Assembly (NCBI GenBank): GCA_029718625.1
Contig: CM056391.1
Span: 2,064,416-2,128,415, forward strand
DNA length: 64,000 bases
Direction of reading: 5' to 3'
DNA from: Synaphobranchus kaupii
Taxonomy: Eukaryota; Chordata; Actinopteri; Anguilliformes; Synaphobranchidae
The stretch's first letter is position 1. Each line of letters begins with the position of its first letter. The notes below the pieces were generated by a model, which searched no databases, was not told where the DNA came from, and was given only the letters and a program-made list of their open reading frames with translations. Positions 10,538 to 22,789 of this stretch are shown here, one piece after another. The translations under genes and the position numbers were made by a program.

Positions 10538-11129
10538 CAGTGTTACAACAGAGAGTGGGTTGGAATTACGTAACTGTGCAGCTAGTTTGGGTGGGTATGG
10601 CTGGGTGGGGGTCTTTGGGCACAGGTGAGACAGGGACAGGGATGCTACCTGTGGCTGGTAATATAAGGGCAAGGGTCTCTTTCTGTCCAGGGATTACCTT
10701 TCTGTTGCAGCCATTTCACTGGCATCTCTGCTCCCTCCGTCATGTTGTGGAAAGGGGAGGAAGAATGGGGCTGTTTTCACCAGGATGAAAGACTAGCTGT
10801 GGAGGGTGAAGGATGACCTTTGAATCTCCTAACAAAACATAACACACACTCATACTCGGGGGTTCCAGAGGGTCATGTCTGCGCATGGCCACATTTCTTC
10901 TCCTGACGTATTTTTCCATAGAGTTCAATAGGAAAATGAGTCCCGGGGGGAGAGAGAAGAGAAACCCTTTAAAGTGATCCATCCATATCTACTGCATATC
11001 TGGCAGAGTGATGGTTTGAGGCCCGTTTGATACCTCAGACCCTTGATGACTTGGAGCCATTTAGCCAACCAAGTGTTCCGTACTATTCTAGTCTACAGCT
11101 TAATCTAGCCCCCCTCTATTCCCATACAA
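10538..11129. other. Unassigned intergenic DNA
   Basis: I see no gene and no recognisable repeat. There are GT/GGG-rich stretches near 10585-10640. Confidence 0.4.
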
Positions 11130-11346
11130 ATCTTTTTTTGTTTAGGATAATTTTTCCTACAATTTCTACACGGGTCACCCAGTATGGATGTAAACACCCT
11201 CAAATTAAAGCTGACAGTTGGCACTTAAACCTCATAGTCACTGTTCCATTTCAAATCCAATGTGCTGGAGTACAGAGCCAAGATTATAAAAAATGTGTCA
11301 CTGTTCAAATACTTTTATATTGTATTGGACTACATTGTATTTTTTC
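11130..11346. mobile_element. Tc1-like MITE end, copy 1
   Basis: CCTCAAATTAAAGCTGACAG, TTCCATTTCAAATCCAATGT, GCTGGAGTACAGAGCCAA and GTGTCACTGTTCAAATACTT recur in the same order at 40105-40290. I recognise this as the end of a non-autonomous Tc1/mariner-type element common in teleosts. The partner terminus was not defined. Confidence 0.65.
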
Positions 11347-12378
<1,032 letters not shown>

Positions 12379-12842
12379 TGTACATCAGGGTTAAGTCAAA
12401 ACATGCTTTGTTAACGATGCAAATTGGATGTAGCTAAATAAAATTATCACTTGAGTGTTTCTTTTTTGGCTAGTTTTGGATGTGCGTATGCCTTCATTAT
12501 AATCAGTTGGTTAAATATGCTGTCAACTTTTTTCTTTTTTCTTTTTTTAAACAAAGAAACGGGTGCAATAAAATGACGAAAGTGTCAGCTGGTTCAAAAA
12601 GTGGCACAGAGGTTAAAAAAACAAAACATGTGCACATCCAGTATGACTAAAACTGCACATTCATGACAGGTGGATATCTTCTGATCTCTAGTAAAAGTCA
12701 ATGGTGACCCAATTTCCTGGTACAATGGCCTTATTTTGTAAGGCAAACATTAGTTCACTCATTAATTTTGGCAGTGTCTCACAGCCAGCCGGGCTCTGAA
12801 TCCCGCCTCTGTCCCTCCCTCCTCACCCCCAGCCCCTCCTCC

Positions 12843-12854
12843 TGACAGCTGTCA
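12843..12854. promoter_or_regulatory. TGACAGCTGTCA palindrome (MEIS/TGIF type)
   Basis: This perfect 12-bp palindrome equals two inverted TGACAG half-sites, the form bound by TALE homeodomain dimers. It lies 22 bp from the candidate ARE. Confidence 0.4.
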
Positions 12855-12876
12855 ATCATCAACGAGCTCGGAGGAC

Positions 12877-12886
12877 TGCTGAATCA
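12877..12886 (-). promoter_or_regulatory. Candidate antioxidant response / MARE half
   Basis: TGCTGAATCA differs at one position from the NF-E2/small-Maf core TGCTGAGTCA; on the other strand it reads TGATTCAGCA. OSGIN1 is a known NRF2-responsive gene, so a functional site is plausible but untested. Confidence 0.45.
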
Positions 12887-13444
12887 CGGTTTCTAAGCAG
12901 TAATTTTCCAGCCCCGCCCCCCCTTCTTACGTGTGCAGGCTGAGGGACATCTGCGCCTTTAAACCACGAGCAGGGCTCACAAAGCCACACACACACACGC
13001 GTACACGCCCCCGTTAACCAGCGCAAGGGCCCACAAACTTCTGCCTCACTGTTCGGCTCTTCTCTGTGTCTGACCGCTACCTGCCTCGCTCAGAGCTGCC
13101 CTCAGGTGAGCATACCTGCCCTTCTTACCCCCTGTCGCTGGGGCTTTTTTTCTCTGCTCTCTCTCTCTCATCTCTGCTTCACTACCTGCACTCATTTTGC
13201 ACCTGTTTGCTTAACTGCTGTTCTGACACGTCCAGGTGCGCTTGTGCTATCTCTCTGGTTTCAGGTGACACTTCCATAGCGCAGCGCTAGGAAGCACAGT
13301 TAAAGGGGGGGAGGGGGGGTGTTCAGTAAATGAGGGGGTAACCTTGGTTACAGGAAGCAGGGAAATGAACGTCAGTGTCGAAGGCATAAATCAGTGTTTG
13401 TGTTTGGTTGGGGAAAATGAGAGTTTTTGAGAGGTAGGGATTTT

Positions 13445-13463
13445 GGGGGGGGGGGGGGGGGGG
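13445..13463. repeat. Poly-G tract
   Basis: A run of 19 G bases in the putative first osgin1 intron. Homopolymer length is likely to be uncertain. Confidence 0.9.
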
Positions 13464-13927
13464 TACGAGGATGGACAGATGAATGTTTGTGTAATAGAAA
13501 AGTGGAACGGCAGGAAGCTGAAAGAGAATGATTGAACCGTGCGCCTGTATGCTCTGATGGCAGCTGACGGTCATGTGATCTCAGGTAACCGGCTGTTTGG
13601 GCTCAGGTGGAGCGGGAAATGGCACAGGTGACACGTTAAGTGTAGCTTCCACACAGCCTGGGGTAATGAGGGTATAGATTTGCTTTGTATTTTGGTTTCT
13701 ACATCTTCCTGGAGCATGTGTCTGTGTTTTTTCTGGAAGGGGGAGTATGTCTCAGTGTTGTGGTATAAATACATACACGCATGCAGATCTGTGCTGTTTC
13801 GGTCATAATGGTCTCAGCCCTGGAGGCTGGTGTTGAGTGGAGGAGGCTACTGGAGTGCTGTATGTGTTGGGTACTGGAGGGGATGTTGTATACGCTGTGA
13901 GTGTACTGGCTGCAGGTTGTGAGAGGT

Positions 13928-14106
13928 CACCGGTGGATGTTTCACAAAGCAGGATTTGTGAAATACCTAGCTGGATAATTGCACTGAGTAAAACCCGGAA
14001 CCCTCCCAAATCTGGAACATGGACTGTAAGTAAAAAGAGCCGTGCCAGGTTTTACTCAGTGCAGTTATCCTGCTAACTCCGTAATCGTGCTTGCGAAATA
14101 CCCCCC
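13928..14106. mobile_element. Foldback MITE in osgin1 intron 1
   Basis: GGATAATTGCACTGAGTAAA-ACCCGG (about 13971-13999) is the inverted copy of CCAGGTTTTACTCAGTGCAG-TTATCCTGCT (about 14045-14074). The outer words TTTCACAAAGCAGGA and CTTGCGAAATACCCC also mirror each other. A partial relative is at 18843-18890. Confidence 0.75.
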
Positions 14107-14549
14107 TGGACATTGTGGATTTGCACCATTTTCTGAAGGGCCATCAATCTACATACCCTGTGTAATATCTGCTGAACTTTGGCCTGTTTAAGACTCGACA
14201 TGGTCCACTTTGCTATTGATGTTATATAACTTTTGTTATTGACTAAGTGTTAATTCATCACCCTTCTCTGTGACACCAGGGTTGGGAACCACTGTCAGTT
14301 TTTCTATCTGTACTGGTGAGCATCTATTGTTGCTGTAATGCCTGTTCTGGACGTTTCTCTGGATACGGGAGTCTGTGAAGTGCATTAACCTTCACAGATG
14401 TGGAATTAACCTTCAGGCTTTTGTTAATGTTTCCATAGGAACCAAGTAAGGAGTTTCAGTCCACTAAACACTCCTTTACAATACCAATATATACACGCAC
14501 ACATACACACACAGACACAAACACACACACACACACAGAGGACACAGCG

Positions 14550-14616
14550 ATGATCCCAAGGAAGAAAGGACCTTTAGGACTCCGCCCCCAGGATCCCCTC
14601 CCTGTGATTATCATTG
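14550..14616 (+). CDS. osgin1: osgin1 coding exon 1
   Basis: ATG at 14550 starts MIPRKKGPLGLRPQDPLPV, then III and the first base of a Gly codon, with donor ATTG|GTGAGT. The preceding acceptor region is a CA repeat rather than a pyrimidine tract, with AG at 14537-14540, so the upstream splice boundary is uncertain. Confidence 0.85.
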
Positions 14617-17600
14617 GTGAGTGTCAGGTGACGGACAGGTGGATAGACCAATACCAGCACACAGAGCATCTGTTGATAAAAGCCATTATTTACCTTATTC
14701 AATTCTGCAAATAGAGGTTGAGCCAATGAAAACTCGGTCACGGTGTCTGTATTAAATTATAATTTTTTTGATGTGTTACGTCCCTATGCTGCCTCATGAG
14801 TGTGGCCCTTTAAGTCTTTTGCATGGCCCTTTAAATCTTTCAGCAGGCTGGCAATGTGCATGAAGTTATAAAAATGCAGACAACTAAAACAAAAGGGAAA
14901 ATCAAAACCCAACCTCGAGCTAGCGAACGCCACCTATATATGCACTTGTAAATCCAGCACAGGTGTCTGCAATTTCCAATCATGAATCAGGTGAACAGAG
15001 TGAAAACTCGTTAGCATGCAAAAGATTTAAAGGGCCACACTCACGAGGCGGCATATAGGGACATAACAGATGTTAGAAAATCCTCCTGAATGTGGAATTA
15101 ATCTGTACCGTAGCTATGCCATTTAACCCCTACCCCCCTTCTCCAACCCCCTGAAAAACTGGTACAATATTTAGGTCACACACTGAAGGCCCGCCAGTGA
15201 AGTCATGCTCTTAATATGGCTCAGGCTGCAGCTGGTTCTGGGCAATGATTGACAAGGAGTAAAATGAATGAATATGAGTTTGAGCTTAAATGGCCATTAA
15301 AATGTGTGCGGCTGCAGCCGTTGACTGAAGACTGAGGCAGAGTCCTAACTGCTCTCCTTATAGGCCGACGTAGCATCTTCTGGGCCTGGTGCTTTGAGGC
15401 AGAGTCCTAACAGCTCTCCTTATAGGCTGAGGTAGCATCTTCTGGGCCTGGTTCTTTGAGGCAGAGACCTAACAGCTCTCCTTATAGGCCGACGTAGCAT
15501 CTTCTGGGCCTGGTGCTTTGAGGCAGAGACCTAACAGCTCTCCTTATAGGCCGATGTAGCATCTTCTGGGCCTGGTTCTTTGAGGCAGAGACCTAACAGC
15601 TCTCCTTATAGGCCGACGTAGCATCTTCTGGGCCTGGTGCTTTGAGGCAGAGACCTAACAGCTCTCCTTATAGGCCGACGTAGCATCTTCTGGGCCTGGT
15701 GCTTTGAGGCAGAGTCCTAACAGCTCTCCTTATAGGCCGACGTAGCATCTTCTGGGCCTGGTTCTTTGAGGCAGAGACCTAACAGCTCTCCTTATAGGCC
15801 GACGTAGCATCTTCTGGGCCTGGTTCTTACTGGATGGCCACGGTTAGCTGTGTGAAATAAAAACTCTGGGGAAATATTTGGTTGGCCACATCCAGCGTTT
15901 ATAAATCTGCTTTATGACCGCCTGTGACCTGATTATGTACTCGGTCCGTCTGGCTCGAAAATATCCCTGAGGTTGATTTAAAAAAATAATAATAATTACC
16001 TAAAAATATTAAATAACAGTAGACTAAACTGCTAATACATTTTCATCAAAACAAGTCAAAGGTGCTCTATAACACCTGTGTGACTCTTTTGTAGTACTAG
16101 CTTTAGGCTACTGCAAAATGTCAGTTGAGACGAGATTTCTAGCGACTTCCCAATTGCCCGAATGTACTCATGCTTTTCAAAAATGGCAGGCTATTACCCT
16201 GTGACTTTTGAATATATGCCAAGCTTAAAATGGATTTGCATACCCCCCCCCAAGACTGACTAGGTTGTACTTTTAATTTATTCTGCAACATTTTTTACAG
16301 ATTGATTTCTGCTTAACCTGAAATTGCCTTGAAGTTGGTTAGATGTTATGGAGCCAATGCATTGTACCCCATGGATAAAAGTTTCAATATTTACGTAAAG
16401 TGGCATGCAAACGTGTGGGCACCCTTCATCAAATTTTCACTTAGAAGTTAACACAACCTCTGCAGGGTACAAAAAATAAAACGTAAATGTGGCATTAAAA
16501 CCATCACACTGTTATCGGTCCCACATTTGCAGTTAAACATTTTTTTCAAACTGTTAAATTCAGCAAATAGATAAGAATAAGATTAAAATTTGCAGAAATA
16601 TGTCATGTTTAAGTGCGTGCCCGTTGTGTTAACCTCTTTTCACTTAGAGATTCAACAAAATGTGCTAACTGAGCAGGGGGGCCAGAATTTTTGCATACCG
16701 CTGCAATGACTTCACTAAACTAAGACTGACAATGACAATGCAATTTAAGTCACATTACAGTGCATTCTGTAAAGGTGTTTACAACTTGAGATTGTAAAGT
16801 TAATTGTAATTGGATTGGTGCCATCGGTTAGCATGACGGGCTTGGACTTCTCTGTAACTAACAGGCTTGATTCTCAGCGTTGCGGTCCGTTGACTGTGTC
16901 CTATTTCCTGTATGTGTGTGGTAACCCAGGTAACGGCCCATCTGGAATCTGCTTGTCCTACTTCCTGTCTGGATACAGGCCGTACGTGAGAGGGGGGGCC
17001 TCCCACCCCAACCCCATTCTGCACCGGAAACTTCAGGAAATTTCTGGCCAGTGCCTCCTGGAGCAGGTACCGCACCCCCCCCCCCAACCCCCCCCCGCCC
17101 CCCCGCCCCACCACCGCGTCTACCGGTCCGATCTGGGAAAACTGAATAACCCACTTTAAAAAAAAAAAAAAAAAATTTCATTTCAATTTAATTGGAAGCC
17201 CTCGCATTTCACAAGATTGAAATAGGCTGTCATTTATCATTTAATATCTATGAAAAAATACTTTTTGTGGGTTATTGAGCTTTCACAGTAGTTCTAATGC
17301 CTTTCTTCAGGTGTTTCATTATGTATATTTGTCAGCCTGCTTTCAGGGCAATTTGATCCAGGATCAGCTCTTTCAGTCCCACCGTTGCTACTCTGCCACA
17401 CGCAAATTACTCCATTCGGCTGATCCAGGATCAGTGTGACCCTGCTTTGTGTTCAGGCAGCTCATTCCCTGATGTTGGAGACTCATTGAAGTGTGTCATC
17501 TAAGACTTCACTGGTTTAATTATTAAATGGGAAACGCAAAGTAGCTGTCAGCAATTCTGTGTGCGTGCGTGCGTGCGTGCGTGTGCGTGTGCATGTGCAC

Positions 17601-19345
17601 GCGTGTGCTCATTTTCTAAGTGGGTTAAGAAGACGTTATTGTTCTTATAGCACTCGCCGTGTCACAGTCAAGACACAACCACAGTCTTTTCAGTAAACAG
17701 AAAGTGCACCTTTAAGCATCCCTTTGTAGTTTTGGTATAGCTAGTATAATATTCCTGTATTACTTGTACCCATTCTGCGTAAACACTAGGCTTGAGCTTA
17801 CATTTACACTTTATATGTTCTTATACAGAGCAAGTTGCATGGCTTACATTATTTTACATGCAATCCATTAACAAAGCTGGATATTTTACTCCGGTGAAGT
17901 TCCTTGCTCAAGGGTTATAACAGTACTGCTCTCCCCTGGGAATCAAACCTACAATCGCTGGACTTGTAAGCCCACTGCTGCCCCCTATTGCCTAGGACAT
18001 GCCCTAACACAGCTAATGCAACACAGAAAAGTGACAATATCAACTTAGCTGGACAGTGACCACCCCCCTCTCCCCTTCCCCAAAACTGCAGGATCTAGAG
18101 TACCTGTCTGAAGGTTTGGATGGGCGCACCCCCAGCCCCCTCGCTCTGCTGTTCGACGCCCTGGTCCGACCAGACGGAGACCTGGGCGGCTCGGCCGAAT
18201 CCCTGCTCACCTGGCGCAGGGAACCGGAGCGGGGCGTGGCGCACCTGGTACTCGGCAAGGGCCCACCTGGAGGAGCCTGGCAGGTAGGTAGTGATGTCAG
18301 AGCCCCGTGTATGCGCGACTCAAACAGCACGCAAACTGAGACCCATTACATATCTCATGTCCCTCCCACTTTAGATTTAGAGATTGCGTGGGCAGCACCA
18401 TTTTGCACAGAAGTCAACTTTTCCTCTTCTTTGAGGTGGCAGAGTACAATCCAACATAATTGATCTATCGCCATCTGCAGTGCAAAGTTGTCAATTGTCA
18501 GTTTCTGGAAGTATAATGCACCACTTGTTTAAACTTGTGAGATAATAATAATAATTCTTAAAAAAACCTTCTAATTTTGTAACCGTTGATTCTATGGCTC
18601 AGTGGGTAATGGATGTGGAGTTGAGCCGTGGTTCTTCCACCTGCATTACTGTTCTCTCCCTTTTGCACTGGGTGGCAATATTCAAAACCATGGCAAGCAC
18701 GTCACAAACCCCATCTAGGATAGAAGGCCATTCTCAAAACATCCAAGTCAGAGGTCATTCTCTGATCATTGGTTGACAGCTTGGAAGACACACCCAACTG
18801 ACTGCATCTCAAAGCTGTAGTTATTTACGCAGCATGCCGTGATAAGGGGGGTATTCCACAAAACGGGATTATCCAGATAACTGTGAAAATGATGTGGCTG
18901 TATCGTCACACTATTTAATTTGTAGTATCTCTCTCACTTCCTGTTTTTGAGTTCATAAAACATCTTGGCTGTATGTACGGCTGTTCTGTGCAATTTTTGA
19001 ACAGTTCAGGAGTAAGAATAGATCTACTCCAGAGCCAACTAAATCTGTCATTTTTTATTTCTGGGCAAAAACAAACAAACATCTTTTTATGCTTTTTAAA
19101 ACAACAGCCAAAAAGGGCCTAGGCTGTTGCTGAAATAAAAGGATATTTCTAAATAAAAAATTATGGCCTTTGGTTCTTATCTTATCTCAGGTTCTGTCAA
19201 AACCAAATGGAATTTCTTAAAGAGCAGCAGTCCTGTGGATTTGTGACCCCACATTCTCTGTCGGGAAGCTTGCTTTATCCAGTCCATTTCAAAATTCTCT
19301 TTGATGTATACCTAAACCATAACACCTTAAATTAAATATATTCTT

Positions 19346-19383
<38 letters not shown>

Positions 19384-21980
19384 TGCAATTATTGAGATTG
19401 TTTGCCAGAAGTTTGCAAAAGTGACAACATTTTGTGTCAAACTTCTGGTCAACTATTTTCCACTAGCACCAACAACTGCCATTGTTGCCAGAAGTTCACC
19501 AGAAGTTCACCACTACTGGCAAAGTCTGGCAAACCTCTGACAACATTTTCTGGCAAGCAGATGTGCCACATATTAGCTGCAAGTTTGCCACAAGCTATCC
19601 AGTTTTGTAGGGGTCAAAACCATTTGGTTGATGGGTCACTTTTTTGTCCTGGGCCTTGTAGTGATAGGAGTGGGGAATAACTGACAATTCTCTCACTCCC
19701 CTCTCCCTCTCTTTCTTTTTCATTTTTCTCCCCTTCTCCTGTTCTTTCTTGTTCCCTGTCTCTCCTCCCTCCCTCTCTCATCCCCCCTTCTCTGTCTCTC
19801 AGGCGATGGAGGGATCAATGATCACGCTGAGTCTCGGGGATTGGATGGAGATGCCAGACCTGTCGTTCAGAGACTGGATAACAGGGAAAGGAAGGTGAGG
19901 CGGGGTCACTCCGGGGTCATATCCTCACCTCTTCAGTTTCATTGGGCGTCTTCATTCAGCCGACTGACGAATGGGAGATGCTCGTTGCTCTCACATGACC
20001 TCATGCATTGCTGTTAAGTTAGGGCTTGACATTAAGGCTCGTCCTATTGCCCGGGACAAGTATATGTTTTGCTCGGACAAGTAAAATGTTCCATCCACAT
20101 GCGAGAGATTAAAAAAAAAAAAGTTGAATTAAAAACGATCTGAATAGAAGTAGAAATTGCACATGCTCTCCTGGTTGCATTGTTAATTAAATAATTTTTC
20201 TAATAGGAATTGAGAAAATGCAACAACAAATTAAGTAATTTCGATCACTAATGGGAGGTAAGCTGCGGATAGCTGCTAACCCCCCATTAGTGTGGGCAAT
20301 GTGACAGGTGAGATGGTAAATCCATGTGGATGAAACCTATGAACACCTTTAAATCATTCAATGCCTTCCACACCACTCTATTCCCAATGAAATTAAGGCT
20401 TGGAAAGGCAGGTCTGGTAAATACCCTGAGATACAGGACCCAGGGTCTGAGTGAACTTCTTACAAACGAAATATTTTTTTATCCTTGAGAGACTTGCTTG
20501 GTTGTGAAGTAGAACATTAGCATTCTGGACCATATTAGCAACCACTCTGCCTTTAAATGACTCTAGATTTATCTTTGCTTTTAAAAGTCATTTAGAAAAT
20601 GCTCTCATCCTGAGCAACTTACAGCTTGTCTGATAAAATAAAGCTTGACGAAGAGCAGAGGAAACAAAATGCTGTTTAACAAAATGGAGCCATAATAACG
20701 TGTCATGCACCGGTTCTGTAAATGAAGGGATGAAGTCAATCAATCAATCCCTTCATTTAGTCCTCAGAAGACACATTGAGGGTGCAAGCCCTCGTTTTCA
20801 ATGGTGCCGAGATAACAGATACATAAAAACAACAAAATCAATTAAAAAAAAACATTAAAACAATTGCATAGAATTAACACAAACCAGTACTGACAGACAG
20901 ACATGACAGACACCATTGACATCACAGAGATGACAGACACCATAGACATCACAGAGATGACAGACACCATAGACATCACAGATGCCAAAGGCCCCGCCCC
21001 CAACTTTGTGCTCTTCCTGTTACAGGCAGCTGAGGAACAACAGAGCAGCCACCAGGGACATTGCACAGTACTACCAGCACTACGTGGAGGTGAAGGGGCT
21101 GCAGGAGCACTTCCGCTGCGGGGCTCTGGTGACTTCGGTGAGGCCCCTTCCAGCGGGGGTGGAGGACCCCTGTGGGGAGCCGGGAGGCCCCACATCCACA
21201 CTGTACGAGATCCGGGGGGAGCGGGAGGAGACGGGGGGCGGGAGGAGCCCGTTTTGCCTCTACGCCCGGAACGTGGTGCTGGCGACGGGGACGTACGACC
21301 GGCCCACCCGGCTGGGCGTGGAGGGGGAGGAGCTGCCCTTCGTCTCGCACACCGTCGGCGACCTGGAGGGGGCGCTGCGGGCACGGCGGCTGGGCCCCGG
21401 GTCCGAGCCGCTGCTGGTGGTGGGGGCGGGGCTCACCGCGGCCGACGCCGTCCTGCTGGGCCGCGGAGCGGGCGTGCCCGTCCTCCACGCCTTCCGGCGG
21501 GGCGCGCGCGACCCCGGCCTCGTCTTCCACCAGCTGCCCGCCATCATGTTCCCCGAATACCACAAGGTCCACGACATGATGAGGGCGCCCGAGGGCGGGG
21601 CTTACCCCGGGTACGCCGGCCTGCCGCTCCACCGGGTCCTGGGCTTCGCGCCCGGCGGTGACTGCGCCCTGCAGGAGGCCGGGAGCGGGAAGGTCCTGTC
21701 TGTCCGCGTCTCCATGGCGCTGGTCCTGATCGGCTCCAATCCCAACCTTTCCTTTCTGGAGGACGAGGGGCGTGGCCTGGCCTTGGACGCGAAACAGCCC
21801 GTCAGTGCCAGGCGCAACCCCCTGGATACGGACCCGTTCACGTACGAGATCGCCCAGCGGCCCGGCCTGTATGCGCTGGGACCTCTTGTCGGCGATGGAT
21901 TTGTTAGGTTTTTGCAAGGTGGGGTGCTGGGCGTGGCTACCTCCCTATTCAGGAAAACGGATTTGGCTGGGACTTTATGA
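14550..21980 (+). CDS. osgin1: osgin1, complete coding sequence in five exons (480 codons)
   Basis: Oxidative stress-induced growth inhibitor 1 is an FAD-dependent-monooxygenase-like protein of the OSGIN family. It is NRF2- and p53-responsive and linked to growth arrest, apoptosis and mitochondria. Exons 14550-14616, 16930-17066, 18092-18283, 19803-19894 and 21026-21980 join in phase to 1443 nt, close to the roughly 477-residue mammalian protein. The N-terminal dinucleotide motif VIIIGNGPSGICLSY is split by intron 1 inside its first Gly codon. A second Rossmann-type motif, VVGAGLTAADAVL, lies in the last exon. Other family blocks are DLEYLSEGLDGR, LGKGPPGGAW, GSMITLSLGDWMEMPDL, ARNVVLATGTYDRPTRLG, FRRGARDPGLVFHQLP, FPEYHKVHDMM and NPLDTDPFTYE. 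OSGIN2 is the main alternative; RNNRAATRDIAQYY and linkage to mbtps1 and slc38a8 favour osgin1. Confidence 0.95.
14774..15068. mobile_element. 295-bp TIR element with 4-bp target duplication
   Basis: The left end TGTTACGTCCCTATGCTGCC-TCATGAGTGTGGCCCTTTAA and the right end in reverse complement (TGTTATGTCCCTATATGCCG ... GTGAGTGTGGCCCTTTAA) form a TIR of about 52 bp. GATG flanks both sides (14770-14773 and 15069-15072). It lies in osgin1 intron 1 of the coding region and has no coding capacity. Confidence 0.85.
15333..15828. repeat. 62-bp minisatellite in osgin1 intron
   Basis: About eight copies of a 62-bp unit containing GAGGCAGAGACCTAACAGCT, CTCCTTATAGGCCGACGTAG and CATCTTCTGGGCCTGGT(G/T)C. 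Variants alternate (GAGTCC/GAGACC, GGTGC/GGTTC), which suggests expansion in multi-unit blocks. Confidence 0.95.
16399..16702. mobile_element. About 304-bp MITE with short TIRs
   Basis: AGTGGCATGCAAACGTGTGG at the left is the imperfect inverted copy of GCCAGAATTTTTGCATACCG-CT at the right. The GTGGCATGCAAA(A/C)GT-TGGGCACCC start is a common teleost transposon terminus. It has no ORF. Confidence 0.7.
16930..17066 (+). CDS. osgin1: osgin1 coding exon 2
   Basis: The acceptor is AACCCAG and the donor GAGCAG|GTACCG. It encodes (G)NGPSGICLSYFLSGYRPY, then ASHPNPILHRKLQEISGQC and LLEQ, the FAD/NAD-binding start of the domain. The donor is followed by a C run of about 35 bases with few interruptions. 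Confidence 0.95.
17071..17175. repeat. C-rich tract followed later by an A run
   Basis: 17071-17110 is nearly all C, starting four bases after the osgin1 exon 2 donor; 17157-17175 is an A run. These are low-complexity sequences whose lengths may be unreliable. Confidence 0.85.
17785..17998. repeat. Dispersed fish repeat relic
   Basis: TTGCTCAAGGGTTATAACAG and CCCTGGGAATCAAACCTACA are words of a very common teleost interspersed repeat (consensus CATTTAGCAGA...TATCCAGAGCGACTTACA...). Related scraps are at 20585-20625 and 46045-46170. Confidence 0.6.
18092..18283 (+). CDS. osgin1: osgin1 coding exon 3
   Basis: It is bounded by AACTGCAG and TGGCAG|GTAGGT and is exactly 64 codons, phase 0 at both ends. 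It encodes DLEYLSEGLDGRTPSPLALL, FDALVRPDGDLGG and VLGKGPPGGAWQ. Confidence 0.96.
18590..18650 (+). repeat. Possible tRNA-derived SINE head (degenerate)
   Basis: TGGCTCAGTGGGTAA (18595-18609) fits a pol III A box; GGTTCTTCC (18630-18638), about 35 bp on, is a poor B box. It is not a functional tRNA. Confidence 0.3.
18843..18890. mobile_element. Partial copy of the 13928-14106 MITE
   Basis: GGGGGGTATTCCACAAAACG-GGATTATCCAGATAACTG resembles the ends of the foldback element at 13928-14106. Only one arm was found. Confidence 0.45.
19349..19380. repeat. (CA)n microsatellite
   Basis: About 16 CA repeats in an osgin1 intron, just upstream of a segment with repeated TTGCCAGAAGTTTGCC-like words (19400-19600). 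Confidence 0.9.
19803..19894 (+). CDS. osgin1: osgin1 coding exon 4
   Basis: It is bounded by a long pyrimidine tract ending CTCTCAG and by GGAAG|GTGAGG. It encodes AMEGSMITLSLGDWMEMPDL and SFRDWITGKG, 92 nt, ending two bases into an Arg codon. Confidence 0.95.
20903..20982. repeat. 27-bp minisatellite abutting the last osgin1 intron end
   Basis: Three copies of ATGACAGACACCATAGACAT-CACAGAG. The 27-bp period keeps frames open, so the terminal exon appears extended, but the AG acceptor at 21024-21025 excludes it. Confidence 0.85.
21026..21980 (+). CDS. osgin1: osgin1 terminal coding exon
   Basis: The acceptor is CTGTTACAG. It encodes about two thirds of the protein: (R)QLRNNRAATRDIAQYYQHY through GPLVGDGFVRFLQGGVLGV, LFRKTDLAGTL and stop. 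It is strikingly GC-rich and CpG-rich, unlike its AT-rich surroundings, so long open frames also appear on the opposite strand. The open frame extends upstream of the acceptor only because of a 27-bp in-frame minisatellite. Confidence 0.96.
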
Positions 21981-22301
21981 GATTTGGGTTGAGGGCTAGT
22001 TGGTTGGGGGGTGGGGTGGGTTGTGAGGTCTCTCTCTGAACATTTGTTAAATCTGGGGAGTCAAATGTAGCTTCCTGGAGCACTGTGCATATTACAGTAC
22101 ATTCAATTTCCCCATTTCCCTCCGTGTTTAATTGCCAATCATCAGCAGTCAATTAGACCAGTCATTAGTCACTTCCTCCATTTTGTCTTAACAGTTTGTT
22201 AGATTCATACGTCTGCTCTACACACAAGAAATGTTGCTGCAGTATGTTGCGGGGAAATTGATACTCGTAATTGATTAGTGTTTACATTAATTTCACCAGT
22301 T

Positions 22302-22444
<143 letters not shown>

Positions 22445-22712
22445 GCACACTCACGCACACACCCATGCACACAAAACCCCTCTAAGCTTTTCTAAGGGAG
22501 AGACTGAGCAGAGGACCAGTTGATTTGCCATAAATATCATAAACCTGTTTTTGCTTATTTAATATGGATACAGTTAATATCCATTCACGTAGTGTACAGA
22601 GTGAAGTTATGCCTTTTAATTTATATACAATGTACATACTGTTCTTGTAAGTATTCATTTTATTTAATGGTATTTAAGTATAACTAAGTGTAAAACCTGT
22701 TAAAGGTTTGTA

Positions 22713-22726
22713 AATAAATAAATAAA
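22713..22726 (+). terminator. osgin1: osgin1 polyadenylation signal cluster
   Basis: Three overlapping AATAAA hexamers (AATAAATAAATAAA) stand about 735 nt after the stop. They are the first strong polyadenylation signals seen downstream. Confidence 0.6.
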
Positions 22727-22789
22727 ATTGTTTTGGCGATGAAGAATATGGTGATGATACTGATGAGACTAACTTTCTATGAACAGAAT

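Larger units (their letters stand above)
12780..13105 (+). promoter_or_regulatory. osgin1: osgin1 candidate promoter and non-coding first exon
   Basis: This is a GC-richer island in AT-rich DNA. It contains a GC box (CCCCGCCCCCCC near 12912-12923), TTTAAA near 12957, an imperfect antioxidant-response/MARE element (12877-12886) and a TGACAGCTGTCA palindrome (12843-12854). A donor-like CCCTCAG|GTGAGC sits at 13105/13106, so about 13030-13105 could be a 5' UTR exon spliced to the ATG exon at 14550. The exact transcription start cannot be read from sequence. Confidence 0.5.

Noticed and set aside
20842..21917. Large alternative-frame ORFs (252 and 313 residues) over the osgin1 last exon
   Set aside because: They are GC-rich shadows. 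Only the + frame ending at 21980 matches the OSGIN family.
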